Below are positions 25,331 through 43,191 of a DNA stretch of 51,158 bases, in pieces. Position 1 is the stretch's first letter. Every line of letters begins with the position of its first letter. The notes beneath the pieces were generated by a model. It made no database searches, was not told where the DNA came from, and worked only from the letters and a program-made list of their open reading frames with translations. Origin of the DNA: Streptococcus cristatus ATCC 51100 (GTDB lineage: Bacteria; Bacillota; Bacilli; Lactobacillales; Streptococcaceae); contig NZ_AFUE01000003.1 in NCBI RefSeq assembly GCF_000222765.1, positions 1 through 51,158 on the forward strand. Reading direction: 5' to 3'. The translations under genes and the position numbers were made by a program.

Positions 25331-26478
25331 TAAGCTTCTGTACCGTTAATGACTTCTATAATCTTCTCAATAATCTCATTATCTAGATACTGTTCGAACT
25401 GAGGTAAGTATTCATAATAGTTCTTATAAGTATCGGCCTGACCTGCCAGAATTAAAGCTCTGAAGCCTTGGTAGGCAACTTCAAAATTCCCTATTTTGAC
25501 ACCATTTTCTAACAATTCAAATGGAATCCAATAGTCATAAACCCTATTCCAGCTGAAAAGGCTATCTGGATTCAATTCTAAATCCTTGGCCATATAAGCA
25601 TAAGCAAAAGCAATGTGATGCTGCCCTGCCTCTCTATATAATTTAGCTAATTGAGACCATGCTTCAGCGCGATTAGGGTTAATCTGGATAGCTTTTTCCA
25701 AATACTCTCGTCCTTCAAGAGCTTTCCCTTCATTTTCATAAATTTGTGCTATTTCTAGACACGAATAATAAGCTTCCTCTGACCATCCATCCGTCATAAC
25801 TGCACGTTTTTTGAACCAAGACAAGGCCTCCTGGTATAAACCTGCATCACGATAAGATCTCGCACAATAAAAGGTATATCTAGGCTCTAAATCAGGGTCT
25901 TGATTATTATAAACAGCATTTGCAAGTACAGTTGCATCATGATAATATTTATCATCATCTAGACTTCGTGCACCTCTTGTTCTTGCAATGACTGAATAAG
26001 GTCCTACAAGATTTCCATAACTGGCACCTTCAGGCAATTCAATAAATTCATGCACAACTCCTCGCCAATAAATTTCTGGATTATTTTTAACAAGAGCTAC
26101 ACGACGAAATGAAAGAACTCCACTCTCATCTGAAAAATTGAGATAATAGGCATCTGCTTCAAGATCAGTAGAAATTTTTAAACTACCTTCAACGAAATCA
26201 TCTGCATCAAAGATTAGAATATAGTCTCCCTTTCCTCTTGCATAATTTAGGGCTAAATTTCTATTATGTGCAAAGTTTTGCCATTCATCTTTGTGCAATT
26301 CTCCTGGAATTCCCACCTCACTAAAAAAGTTCAAGATAAGGTTTTCCGTTCCATCTGTGGAGCCAGTGTCAGAAATGACCCAGTAGTCAAATGTGATTGA
26401 ATTGACCAAATTTTGGAGTGTTTCCAAAATTATATGGGCTTCATTTTTTACAATCATATTCAATACAATTGATGACAT
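25330..26478 (-). CDS. GT2-family glycosyltransferase with C-terminal TPR repeats
   Basis: This 382-residue cytoplasmic protein has a GT-A domain at about residues 1-200: NMIVKNEAHIILETL, then VISDTGSTDGTENLI, and the metal-binding DADD in YILIFDADDFVEG near residue 92. Tetratricopeptide-like helices follow from about residue 200 to 310 (YTFYCARSYRDAGLYQEALS and AIQINPNRAEAWSQLAKLY). This GT2-TPR layout is shared with SunS-type and other protein glycosyltransferases, where the TPR part binds the polypeptide. It lies downstream of the giant Thr-rich collagen-like gene, in the same orientation but with a hairpin between. Glycosylation of that stalk is a reasonable inference. The ribosome-binding site is TTGGAGGAA. 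Confidence 0.82.
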   Translation of the reverse strand: MSSIVLNMIVKNEAHIILETLQNLVNSITFDYWVISDTGSTDGTENLILNFFSEVGIPGELHKDEWQNFAHNRNLALNYARGKGDYILIFDADDFVEGSLKISTDLEADAYYLNFSDESGVLSFRRVALVKNNPEIYWRGVVHEFIELPEGASYGNLVGPYSVIARTRGARSLDDDKYYHDATVLANAVYNNQDPDLEPRYTFYCARSYRDAGLYQEALSWFKKRAVMTDGWSEEAYYSCLEIAQIYENEGKALEGREYLEKAIQINPNRAEAWSQLAKLYREAGQHHIAFAYAYMAKDLELNPDSLFSWNRVYDYWIPFELLENGVKIGNFEVAYQGFRALILAGQADTYKNYYEYLPQFEQYLDNEIIEKIIEVINGTEA

Positions 26479-26503
26479 TCAATTCCTCCAAAACATTAAT
26501 ACA

Positions 26504-26556
26504 ACAAAACTAGAGGCTAGTAGAATTTTAATAATCCTAATAGCCTCTGTTTTACT
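26504..26556 (-). terminator. Terminator between the collagen-like gene and the glycosyltransferase gene
   Basis: AGAGGCTA (26512-26519) and TAGCCTCT (26541-26548) are perfect arms. T-rich sequence follows on the minus strand. Read-through or a separate promoter would be needed for the glycosyltransferase. Confidence 0.65.
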
Positions 26557-26595
26557 CTAAACTTGATATTGCTTAAATTTTATAAATAGAATATC

Positions 26596-35388
<8,793 letters not shown>

Positions 35389-35624
35389 GTATTGGAACCC
35401 TCCTTATTATTTAAAATTGTCACTCCCCTAAGTGTACCATATAAGTACGATTTAAGCAATGATAATCCCCTGTTTTTACTCTATCATTTTTTACCAAAAT
35501 GTTTAAATTTGGAGTGTTTTTATTTCAAGATGTATGCTATGTTATATAGGTTTTTTCTATGCCTTTGGAGACAAAATTTCTGACCATTTTTAACTTCAAT
35601 ATTTATTTGATTATTCACCTTATA

Positions 35625-35655
35625 TAAAAAATCCTGAAAATATATTTCAGGATGC
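35625..35655 (-). terminator. Terminator after truB
   Basis: ATCCTGAAA and TTTCAGGAT form a stem with AAAAAA on the plus strand, which is a T run on the exit side, just downstream of truB. Confidence 0.75.
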
Positions 35656-35672
35656 TAATATGCTATATACCA

Positions 35673-36551
35673 TCAAAGAAAGACTTTTTTAGGTTTGTAA
35701 TATTCTTCTCTTTTCTCTAAAATGGCAATGAGCTTACCTTTATGAAAGCCTGCTAAGACAATCTCAGCATTTTCAATGGGGATAAAACGACCGTGGCGCA
35801 CTTCTTCGAGCTGTTCAGCCGTCAGTTCAATCTTTGGTAGATCACCTGTCCCCAACTCCAGAGGTTGTAGAAAGGAGAAATCCTCCACTGATACTCGCTC
35901 CGCTATTTCATCCAAGGTCAAGGCATCATTCAAGCTCATACCTGCTGAGGAAGTCCGTGTCAGCTGAGACATATGACTGGCAAAGCCAAGCTTGGCTCCC
36001 AAATCAACAGACAGGGTTCGAACATATGTTCCCTTGCTGCACTTGACCCGAAAGCGAAAACGAGCTTGCTCATCTTCATAGGAAATAGGACTTGTGCGCT
36101 CGAAACTATAGATGGTCACCTGCCGCTCTGGGCGCTCCACTTCTTGACCTGCACGCGCATACTCATAAAGCTTGCGGCCATTGACCTTGACTGCTGAGTA
36201 CATGGGCGGAATCTGGCGAATCTCACCAGTCATGGACTCCATCGCTTCATCGATGAGAGCTTCTTCTAAAAGCTCCGTCACCGGCGTCCGCTCTAGGATG
36301 TCTCCGCTGGCATCCTCTGTCGTCGTTGAGCAACCCAGAGTAATCTCCCCCTCGTAGACCTTGCCTTCCTCCTGCATAAACTCGACCAAACGTGTCGCCT
36401 TACCTATAGCAATCGGAAGCACCCCTACTACATCTGGATCCAAGGTGCCTCCGTGACCAATTTTCTTCGTTCCCAAAATTTTACGCAGCTTAAAGACCGC
36501 ATCATGCGAGGTCATGCCCGCTTCTTTTCTTAAGTTGATAATTCCGTTCAT
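35673..36551 (-). CDS. truB: tRNA pseudouridine(55) synthase
   Basis: This 292-residue enzyme makes pseudouridine 55 in the T-loop of tRNAs. It has the N-terminal [19 protein letters not shown] and the catalytic block [20 protein letters not shown] with the nucleophilic Asp (about residue 39). It also has [16 protein letters not shown] and the C-terminal [15 protein letters not shown], all family hallmarks. The usual HTGTLDP reads HGGTLDP here, a mild change beside the active site. It lies 12 nt downstream of the DUF2130 gene and may be co-transcribed. Confidence 0.95.
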   Translation of the reverse strand: MNGIINLRKEAGMTSHDAVFKLRKILGTKKIGHGGTLDPDVVGVLPIAIGKATRLVEFMQEEGKVYEGEITLGCSTTTEDASGDILERTPVTELLEEALIDEAMESMTGEIRQIPPMYSAVKVNGRKLYEYARAGQEVERPERQVTIYSFERTSPISYEDEQARFRFRVKCSKGTYVRTLSVDLGAKLGFASHMSQLTRTSSAGMSLNDALTLDEIAERVSVEDFSFLQPLELGTGDLPKIELTAEQLEEVRHGRFIPIENAEIVLAGFHKGKLIAILEKREEYYKPKKVFL

Positions 36552-36563
36552 TGTCTTGTTTTC

Positions 36564-37835
36564 TTACTTCTCCTTTAAAGCTTCAAACTTAGCTTTCATA
36601 GTAGGGTTTTTGCGCGTCAGTTTTTTGACAGAGACATCGTCCAGTTTGTTATTAGCCAAGCGCAGCTGGTTTTCAGAGGTCGTCAGGAATTTCTTAATTT
36701 CTTCCATCCGGCGGATAGCCTTGTCGATCTCCTCGATAGCCTTGCCAAAGTTTGTCGAAGCAGACTGATAGTTCTTGGCAAAAGCAACTTTAAAGGCATC
36801 CAAATCTTCCTCAAAATGCGTAATATCAATGTTTTGCTCCCGCACCAAGGCCAGCTCCTGCTTGTACTGGAGCGAGTTGAGCGCAGCATTACGCAGGAGG
36901 GTAATCATGGGGAGGAAGAACTGAGGTCGGATAACATACATCTTCTCATAGGCATAGGACACATCGACAATACCCGAATTGTAGAGCTCGCTGTCAGCCT
37001 CCAGAAGTGTCACCAGAATGGCATACTCGCAACCCTTCTCCCGCCGGTCCTTATCCAGCTCTTTGAAAAAATGCTCGTTTTTCTTCTTGGTCGCTGTCTC
37101 ATCGCCTTCATTTTTCATCTCAAACATGATGGAGAGGATTTCTACACCATTTTCATCCACCTCGCGGTAAATGTAGTCACCCTTGCTGCCGGTTCTGGCA
37201 TCATTGTCCTTGCCAAACTCCGCTTGTGGAAACATAGCCATACGATTCTTGTTAAACTCGTACTCACAGTGCTGTTCCAAACTCTCACCAATCATCTTAG
37301 TGGACTGCTTGGCTTTAAAATCCTTGTAGAACTCTATGGTCTCATCTTTCTGCCGCAGCTCTACCTCATAGCGCTCTTTGAGCGAGGTCTGAGCCAGCGC
37401 TGCTTCCTTTTCTTGCAAGACTAGCTGATTCTTAACCTCGTCTCGCTCTTTTTCCAGCGCAGACAAGGTCTTTTGGAGTTGATTTTCATGCTCCAAGCGC
37501 AGAGTTGTCAGCTGACTTTCCAATTTCTGAACTTCCTTATCTTTCTCCTGCAATTGAAGACTTGCTGCCTGCTCCGCCTCTTTCTTTGCCAATTCCTGCT
37601 GGGTCTCAAACTGAGCAATTTGACTTTGAAGCTTGCTAATTTCCTGTTCTTTCTGCGATAGGAGAGCTTGTTGGGCATTCTGGTTTTTTTGCTCTGCTAA
37701 AGCCAGTTCCTGCTCAATCCGAGCATGAATCTCCTTGTCAAACTCTGCTGTCCGAACCTGCGACAAAAGCTCACTGTACTGGCTTTCATTGACTGTAAAA
37801 ACCTCCCCGCAGTTGGGGCATTTGATTTCGTTCAT
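36564..37835 (-). CDS. DUF2130 domain-containing protein
   Basis: The 423-residue form starts at MNEIKCPNCGEVF, with AATGAGGTAGCC upstream; a TTG-started extension of five residues is less likely. It has an N-terminal half zinc ribbon (CPNCG) and a long coiled coil rich in Gln, Glu and Lys (about residues 25-170). A DUF2130 core (about 175-360) follows, with GESLEQHCEYEFNKNRMAMF, GSKGDYIYREVDENG and SIMFEMKNEGDET. That core has a restriction-nuclease-like look (D…E-x-K), similar to RmuC-like proteins, but catalysis is not shown. A second helical stretch ends the protein. Confidence 0.85.
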   Translation of the reverse strand: MNEIKCPNCGEVFTVNESQYSELLSQVRTAEFDKEIHARIEQELALAEQKNQNAQQALLSQKEQEISKLQSQIAQFETQQELAKKEAEQAASLQLQEKDKEVQKLESQLTTLRLEHENQLQKTLSALEKERDEVKNQLVLQEKEAALAQTSLKERYEVELRQKDETIEFYKDFKAKQSTKMIGESLEQHCEYEFNKNRMAMFPQAEFGKDNDARTGSKGDYIYREVDENGVEILSIMFEMKNEGDETATKKKNEHFFKELDKDRREKGCEYAILVTLLEADSELYNSGIVDVSYAYEKMYVIRPQFFLPMITLLRNAALNSLQYKQELALVREQNIDITHFEEDLDAFKVAFAKNYQSASTNFGKAIEEIDKAIRRMEEIKKFLTTSENQLRLANNKLDDVSVKKLTRKNPTMKAKFEALKEK

Positions 37836-37892
37836 GGCTACCTCATTCAAGATTTTTCTCTACTTCATTATATCATTCTTCCCTTTAAATGA

Positions 37893-37922
37893 AAAACAGC
37901 AAGCCGCTGGCCTGCTGTTTCA
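37893..37922 (-). terminator. Terminator of the tetR-ABC operon
   Basis: AAACAGCA-agccgctggcc-TGCTGTTT forms a stem. On the minus strand TTTTTC follows the stem, just after the second ABC gene. Confidence 0.7.
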
Positions 37923-37927
37923 GGTTA

Positions 37928-39673
37928 TCACTCCTCCATCTCAATCCGCCAGCTGGCAGCTGTTTTTCTTTCTTGGATAAATTTACTATAGATACCTTGT
38001 TTAGCTAGTAAGTCTTGGTGTTTGCCTTGCTCGACAATGCGGCCTTGATCCAGCGCCAAAATCTGGTCTGCATGCTCAACCGTCTTGAGTCGGTGGGCAA
38101 TCATGATGATAGTCTTATCACGAGTCAGAGCCTGAATAGCCTGCATGAGGGCTTCTTCATTTTCTGGGTCGACATTGGCTGTTGCTTCATCCAGAATGAT
38201 AATAGGCGCATCCTTGATAATAGCCCGCGCGATGGAAATGCGCTGACGCTCACCTCCAGAAAGACTGGCACCTCCTTCACCAATCTTGGTATCATAGCCA
38301 TCAGGCAGTGAGAGGATAAAGTCATGACAGGCAGCTTTCTTGGCAGCCTCTATCACTTCTTCCTGACTGGCCTCCGGCTTGCCAAAACGAATGTTATTGG
38401 CAATGGTATCCTCAAAGAGATAGACACTTTGGAAGACAAAGCTGAAATTACGAATCAGGCTGTCATAGCTGTAATCCCTGACATCATGCCCGTCCAGACT
38501 GATACTTCCCTGGTCCACATCCCAGAAGCGGGCGATGAGGTTGCAGAGCGTTGTTTTGCCTGATCCAGAAGGTCCGACCAGAGCAGTTGTTGTTTTCTCT
38601 GGAATGGTGAGGGAAACCCGGTCAATAATTTTCTTATTTCCATAAGAGAAGCTAACATCTCTTAGCTCAATGCGACTGCTCTTAGGCTCAATATCCTGAC
38701 CGCTGATGTCCATCGGCTGGATAGCCAAAACTTGATTGACCATATCAACCGACAAATCAACAATGCGCAGGAGAGAAGAGAAAGAGCCAACGCCGTCTAG
38801 ATTTTCATAAATCATAAAGCCACTGACAATCATCATAATGGTTACCAGCAGCTCCATACTGCCATTGAGATAAAAGTAGATAGAGAAAAGCCCCATAAAG
38901 AGACCGGTCAGCTTGGTCACCATACCCTGGAGAGCAATGTAAGGTGAGGTCACAAGTGTCATTTTGGTATCTAGCTGACTCTTGCCTTCAATAGCCTTGG
39001 ACAGCTTCTTGACAGAACGGTTGACCAGATTGTAGTTCTTAACTTCAACAATACCTTGGCTGTACTCCAAAACAACGGCTACCAGGTCCATATCCGCCTG
39101 ATACTTGTCATCAGAAACCTTGCCAACTTGCCAACGCATGAGAGTATTGGGCAGGAGAAAGAGGACGAGACCCACCAAGAGAACCAGTCCAACCCGCCAG
39201 TCATAGAGAAAGACCAAAATAGTGATGAGACCAGTCGTCAGAAAGCCCTGCACAGTCATCATAACCACTCGCGTAGCTACGTCAGACAGCCCTTCCAGCG
39301 TATTAGTCGTAACACTGGTAATCTTGCCCAAGCTATTTTGATTAAAGTAACCCATGGGCAAATAGCGCATGTGCTCGGCAATTTCAATCCGCTTCTGAGC
39401 ACAGGTATGATAGCCCGCTTCCGTCTGCAGCATGGTAATTTTCAGGGTAATCCAGACGTTTAGCACAGTGGATACCAGCATGATACCTAAAGCCAGCCAG
39501 AATGTCTGCATAGAGAGATTCTTCTCAATCAGTCCCATAACAACTAGGCCGATTGCTGGAATACGCAGAGCAATGATAAAGGACTTGATGATACCCAGAT
39601 AAATAGATTGATAAAATTTCCTACGATCCTCTGCCGTACAGAAATCAAAGAATTTCTTCAGTATATTAAGCAT
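37928..39673 (-). CDS. ABC half-transporter (second of TetR-controlled pair)
   Basis: This 581-residue type IV ABC protein has a membrane domain at about residues 15-310 and a nucleotide-binding domain. It has Walker A GPSGSGKTT, signature LSGGERQR, Walker B IIILDEATANVD and an H-loop in IMIAHRLKTV. Both this subunit and its partner keep consensus residues, so unlike the 18.7-22.2 kb pair both ATP sites should be active. It overlaps the partner gene by 8 nt. Pairs of this kind include drug exporters and the siderophore-importing YbtPQ/IrtAB group; the sequence read here does not decide between them. Confidence 0.9.
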   Translation of the reverse strand: MLNILKKFFDFCTAEDRRKFYQSIYLGIIKSFIIALRIPAIGLVVMGLIEKNLSMQTFWLALGIMLVSTVLNVWITLKITMLQTEAGYHTCAQKRIEIAEHMRYLPMGYFNQNSLGKITSVTTNTLEGLSDVATRVVMMTVQGFLTTGLITILVFLYDWRVGLVLLVGLVLFLLPNTLMRWQVGKVSDDKYQADMDLVAVVLEYSQGIVEVKNYNLVNRSVKKLSKAIEGKSQLDTKMTLVTSPYIALQGMVTKLTGLFMGLFSIYFYLNGSMELLVTIMMIVSGFMIYENLDGVGSFSSLLRIVDLSVDMVNQVLAIQPMDISGQDIEPKSSRIELRDVSFSYGNKKIIDRVSLTIPEKTTTALVGPSGSGKTTLCNLIARFWDVDQGSISLDGHDVRDYSYDSLIRNFSFVFQSVYLFEDTIANNIRFGKPEASQEEVIEAAKKAACHDFILSLPDGYDTKIGEGGASLSGGERQRISIARAIIKDAPIIILDEATANVDPENEEALMQAIQALTRDKTIIMIAHRLKTVEHADQILALDQGRIVEQGKHQDLLAKQGIYSKFIQERKTAASWRIEMEE

Positions 39674-41432
39674 GAGTCAGCCCTCCTTCCATCTCACTAT
39701 TATCCTTGGTAGCAATATGGGCCTGCCACATGGAAGCATAAAGCGGACTTGCTGTCAGCAATTCTTCATGCCGACCTCTAGCTTCAATCCGACCATCATT
39801 GACCAAGACTATCTGGTCTGCACTCATAATCGTAGACAGCCTGTGGGCAATGACAATCAAGGTCCGTCCCTCAATCAAACGAGCTAGACTGGACTGGATC
39901 TGTGCTTCATTTTCTGGATCTGTATAAGCAGTCGCTTCATCCAAGATAAGAATCGGTGCATCCTTGAGCATGGCACGGGCGATAGCAATCCGCTGACGCT
40001 CCCCACCAGATAGATGACTGCCGCCAGAGCCTACTTGAGTTTCAAAGCCGTCTTCTAAGTTCATGATAAAGTCATAACAGCCACAGCGACGGGCAATTTC
40101 GATGACCTCTTCGTCAGAAGCTGCTGGATTTCCCATCCGGATATTTTCCATAATAGTCTCGTCAAAGAGATAGTTATCCTGAGTCACGTAAGCGATCTGC
40201 CGACTGTAATAGTCTAGCGGAAGCTGACGAATGTCCAAGCCACCATAGGTAATCTGACCAGAACTGACATCCCAGAAAGAAGCTAGAAGCTTGGCAATTG
40301 TAGACTTACCTGAGCCTGATGGCCCAACTAAAGCATTGATGCTGCCAGCCTTAATATCTAGCGAAATACCATGCAGTACTTCCTCTTCATCTGTATAGCC
40401 AAAGCTGACATCCGTCATGACCAGATCCCTTCCTTTTGGAAGTTCTCTCAGCTCCTGAGGCCTTTTCAAATCAGGCTTTTCCAAAATATCAATGACTTGA
40501 CCAAAAATAGTCCCGATTTTCCGTAAATCGTCCATATAGCTAGCCACTAAAATCAGAGGAGTCAGAAGACTGAGCGACAGAATAATCATCAGAATGAAAT
40601 TGCTAGCTGTCAAGCTACCTTGGAGATAGAAATAACAGCCAGCCGGCAGTAGAAAGAGCAAGCCTGATGGCAGAAAAGCAGTCACAATCCCCATCTCTAG
40701 ATTAAACTTGCGCATCCACTCAATAAAGCAGTCTGCTCCTTCTCTAGCAGCCGTCACAAACTTATCGTATGAAAATTTTTCCTTGCCAAAGACCTTGATG
40801 ACCTCAATCCCATTAATATATTCCACCGCTGTATCATTGATTTTTTTGGTCTTGACCAGAGTATTTTGATAGTCTGCTTCGCTATTGACAGCCATCCGCA
40901 TATAGGCCAGCGCCACGATGGGAATAGTCAGGAGAGACAGCAAGGTCAGCCGCCAATCGATGACCAGCATGGCAATGAGAACAATAATCGGACCAAAAAT
41001 CCCAGCGGTAAACTCTGGAATCAGGTGAGCCAAGGTCGTTTCGGTCGCATCCACCCGCTCAACGATAATGTTTTTATAACTGCCTGATGACTGACTAAGC
41101 ACTGTACCTAGAGGCAGCCTAGCTAGCTTGTCTGTCAGGCGACGCCGCATTTCCGCTAGAATCTTAAAAGTAGCCGTATGCGACAGCATGGTGGAAATAC
41201 CGTGAAAGCCCCAGTAGCCAATCCAAGCTAGACCCGCCCATGCCGACTGCAGCAGGTAGAAATCCCAGTTTTTATTGCCAGCCAAGAGCTGATTAATCAT
41301 TCCACCAATAAAGAAATAAGGCAGAAATCCTGAAATTACAGAGGCAAAGGCAAAGATCAGACTGAGCACAAAATATATCTTATGAAGGGAAACAAAGTCC
41401 CAGATCCAAGCAAGAACAGATTTTTTCTTCAT
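39666..41432 (-). CDS. ABC half-transporter (first of TetR-controlled pair)
   Basis: This 588-residue type IV ABC protein has an N-terminal six-helix domain and a nucleotide-binding domain. It has Walker A GPSGSGKST, signature LSGGERQR, Walker B ILILDEATAYTD and an H-loop in IVIAHRLSTI. It starts 18 nt after the TetR gene stop and overlaps the next half-transporter by 8 nt, so regulator and transporter form one operon. The substrate is probably the ligand of the TetR protein. Export of a toxic compound is the default expectation; uptake cannot be excluded. Confidence 0.9.
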   Translation of the reverse strand: MKKKSVLAWIWDFVSLHKIYFVLSLIFAFASVISGFLPYFFIGGMINQLLAGNKNWDFYLLQSAWAGLAWIGYWGFHGISTMLSHTATFKILAEMRRRLTDKLARLPLGTVLSQSSGSYKNIIVERVDATETTLAHLIPEFTAGIFGPIIVLIAMLVIDWRLTLLSLLTIPIVALAYMRMAVNSEADYQNTLVKTKKINDTAVEYINGIEVIKVFGKEKFSYDKFVTAAREGADCFIEWMRKFNLEMGIVTAFLPSGLLFLLPAGCYFYLQGSLTASNFILMIILSLSLLTPLILVASYMDDLRKIGTIFGQVIDILEKPDLKRPQELRELPKGRDLVMTDVSFGYTDEEEVLHGISLDIKAGSINALVGPSGSGKSTIAKLLASFWDVSSGQITYGGLDIRQLPLDYYSRQIAYVTQDNYLFDETIMENIRMGNPAASDEEVIEIARRCGCYDFIMNLEDGFETQVGSGGSHLSGGERQRIAIARAMLKDAPILILDEATAYTDPENEAQIQSSLARLIEGRTLIVIAHRLSTIMSADQIVLVNDGRIEARGRHEELLTASPLYASMWQAHIATKDNSEMEGGLTHA

Positions 41433-41450
41433 AGAATTTCCTTCTTTCTA

Positions 41451-42062
41451 TCAAAAACCTAGCAAACCTCCCCAGTCAAACAAGTCCATGATGGAATGGC
41501 AAAATTCCAGCGCCTGCTCTTGGGACCAATCTTGAGCCAAGGGCTCAAATACAGCTGTGTAATAAGCTGTCATGCACGATCGCAGAAACTCGTGTTTGAC
41601 CAAATAATTGATCTTCCCCTCTTTGTAAGCCAGCTCCAAATAGCGATAAGTCTCGTCTGCTGCCAAATGAGGCAGACGCATCCTGAAGTCCTCTTGCGAA
41701 GAGCCCTGAGATTTAAAGAGCAAAAGCTGCATAATATCCTTATGCTCATAGAGAATCCGCATCAGGGACTGGAGATCTTCCAAGCGATGGGCCCACATGT
41801 CAGACAGGTGTCCCTCTTCTAGGAAAGCATAGTCACGTCGCTTCTGCTCTTGTCCATACTGGTCTAAGGCTGTCAGAGTAGGCTCAAGTAGAGCAGTAAA
41901 GAGACTGTCCTTACTCTCATATCGCTTATAAAGAGCCCCAGTCGTCAAGCCAGCCGCGCGACAAATTCTCCGCAGTGAAGCATCCTGATAGCCATAAGCC
42001 AAGAACTCACTCCTCGCGCTTTCCAAGATTTTTTCATTTAACTCATCTGTTTCTTTTTTCAT
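41451..42062 (-). CDS. TetR family transcriptional regulator
   Basis: This 203-residue protein has an N-terminal helix-turn-helix (ILESARSEFLAYGYQDASLR, then LTTGALYKRYESKDSLFTAL, about residues 12-58) and a helical ligand domain rich in Leu and Gln. It is first in an operon with two ABC half-transporter genes. A 17-bp perfect palindrome lies 11 nt upstream of its ATG, downstream of a consensus promoter, which suggests simple autorepression relieved by a transporter substrate. No convincing Shine-Dalgarno sequence is seen, so translation may be weak. Confidence 0.9.
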   Translation of the reverse strand: MKKETDELNEKILESARSEFLAYGYQDASLRRICRAAGLTTGALYKRYESKDSLFTALLEPTLTALDQYGQEQKRRDYAFLEEGHLSDMWAHRLEDLQSLMRILYEHKDIMQLLLFKSQGSSQEDFRMRLPHLAADETYRYLELAYKEGKINYLVKHEFLRSCMTAYYTAVFEPLAQDWSQEQALEFCHSIMDLFDWGGLLGF

Positions 42063-42072
42063 GGTTTCAATT

Positions 42073-42089
42073 CGATAACACTGTTATCG
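42073..42089. promoter_or_regulatory. Operator palindrome of the TetR-ABC operon
   Basis: CGATAACA-C-TGTTATCG is a perfect 17-bp palindrome between the predicted transcription start (about 42096) and the tetR ATG. It is the expected size for a TetR-family site. Confidence 0.72.
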
Positions 42090-42102
42090 CCTTTCTTCTT
42101 TT

Positions 42103-42131
42103 ATTATAAATTCTGACAATTTAACTGTCAA
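42103..42131 (-). promoter_or_regulatory. Full-consensus promoter of the TetR-ABC operon
   Basis: On the minus strand, TTGACA (42131-42126), exactly 17 bp, and TATAAT (42108-42103) match the sigma-A consensus at all twelve positions. TGACA/TGTCA arms inside the -35 and spacer form a second small inverted repeat. Confidence 0.8.
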
Positions 42132-42257
42132 GGAAAAACAAAAGAAATATGGACTGAGCTGTTGATTGTAAAATCTACTTCTTCTTAGAGCAAAGTCTCC
42201 ATCTATGTCATCCACAGGTTTACTTTCACTTGACTTAGTAAGGATAAGTTTTTTGAA

Positions 42258-42308
42258 AAACAAAAAGACACTCGTACTGGCTTTAAACAAGCCATCTACG
42301 AGTGTCTC
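42258..42308 (-). terminator. Terminator of the proBAC operon
   Basis: AGACACTCGTA (about 42266-42276) and TACGAGTGTCT (about 42297-42307) form a long stem with a T-rich minus-strand exit. It lies in the 326-bp gap between proC and tetR. The rest of that gap holds the tetR promoter and operator and no gene that I can support. Confidence 0.78.
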
Positions 42309-42388
42309 TCTGCACTACTTATATGATGATATATCATATCGCTTTACGATTCTATTTTTTCTTCAAAAGAAGCAAAATGACAATTACC

Positions 42389-43189
42389 CTACTTACCAAG
42401 TTCCTGCGTCCGTTGATATGCCGCTTGAACGGCGGCCATGACTGTTCCTCGAAAGGCATTTTCTTCCAAACTAGCCACCCCGGCAATGGTCGAACCGGCT
42501 GGACTGCAGACCTGATCTTTGAGCTGGGCCGGATGTTGGCCACTGACCTGACTTAGCTTGGCAGCGCCTAAAAGGGTCTGATTGGCTAGATGCAGCGATA
42601 CGTCGCGACTGAGTCCTGCTCGGACACCTGCATCCGCTAAAGCCTCTATAAAGAGATAAACGAAGGCTGGTCCACAACCAGCAAGAGCTGTCGCCGCATC
42701 CAACTGCTTTTCCTCTAGTTTGACTAGAAGGCCAGCAGATGACAGAAGCTCCCGCAACAAGTCTTCATCCGCTTGATTCGCCTGCTGGGATAAAGTATAG
42801 GTAATAACGCCCTCGCCAACAGCTACTGGTGTATTAGGCATGAGCCGAATCCAACGATGGTGGTGAGGTGTCAATTTTTCCAATCTTTCCAAGGGCAGAC
42901 CAGCAGCCATGGAAACCAGTAAAAGAGACTCCCGTTTTTCTAGAATTTCCTGATACTCAGCCAACAAGTCAGCAAATTGAGCTGGCTTTATGCCCAGAAA
43001 AATCACCTCTGCCTGAGCAAAAACTTCTGCATTACTGACCGGCTGGCCACCAACTTCCGCAGCAATCTTTTCAGCCTTTTCAAGACTGCGATTAGCCAGG
43101 AGTAATTCGCTTCTATATCTTTCATCTTGGGCAACTAGGCGAGCAAGACTGCCGCCCATATTTCCCAGACCGATAAATCCAATTTTCAT
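42389..43189 (-). CDS. proC: Pyrroline-5-carboxylate reductase
   Basis: This 266-residue enzyme catalyses the last step of proline synthesis using NAD(P)H. It starts MKIGFIGLGNMGGSLARL with the Rossmann loop. It has FLGIKPAQFADLL (about residues 69-81), RLMPNTPVAVGEG (about 116-128), and the C-terminal signature ATALAGCGPAFVYLFIEALA with LKDQVCSPAGSTI. The start follows the proA stop by 2 nt. It is the last gene of proB-proA-proC. Confidence 0.95.
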   Translation of the reverse strand: MKIGFIGLGNMGGSLARLVAQDERYRSELLLANRSLEKAEKIAAEVGGQPVSNAEVFAQAEVIFLGIKPAQFADLLAEYQEILEKRESLLLVSMAAGLPLERLEKLTPHHHRWIRLMPNTPVAVGEGVITYTLSQQANQADEDLLRELLSSAGLLVKLEEKQLDAATALAGCGPAFVYLFIEALADAGVRAGLSRDVSLHLANQTLLGAAKLSQVSGQHPAQLKDQVCSPAGSTIAGVASLEENAFRGTVMAAVQAAYQRTQELGK

Positions 43190-43191
43190 CT

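Noticed and set aside
36816-37424. 202-codon plus-strand ORF opposite the DUF2130 gene
   Set aside because: Mirror of a coiled-coil coding region (Leu-rich antisense of Glu/Gln/Lys codons).
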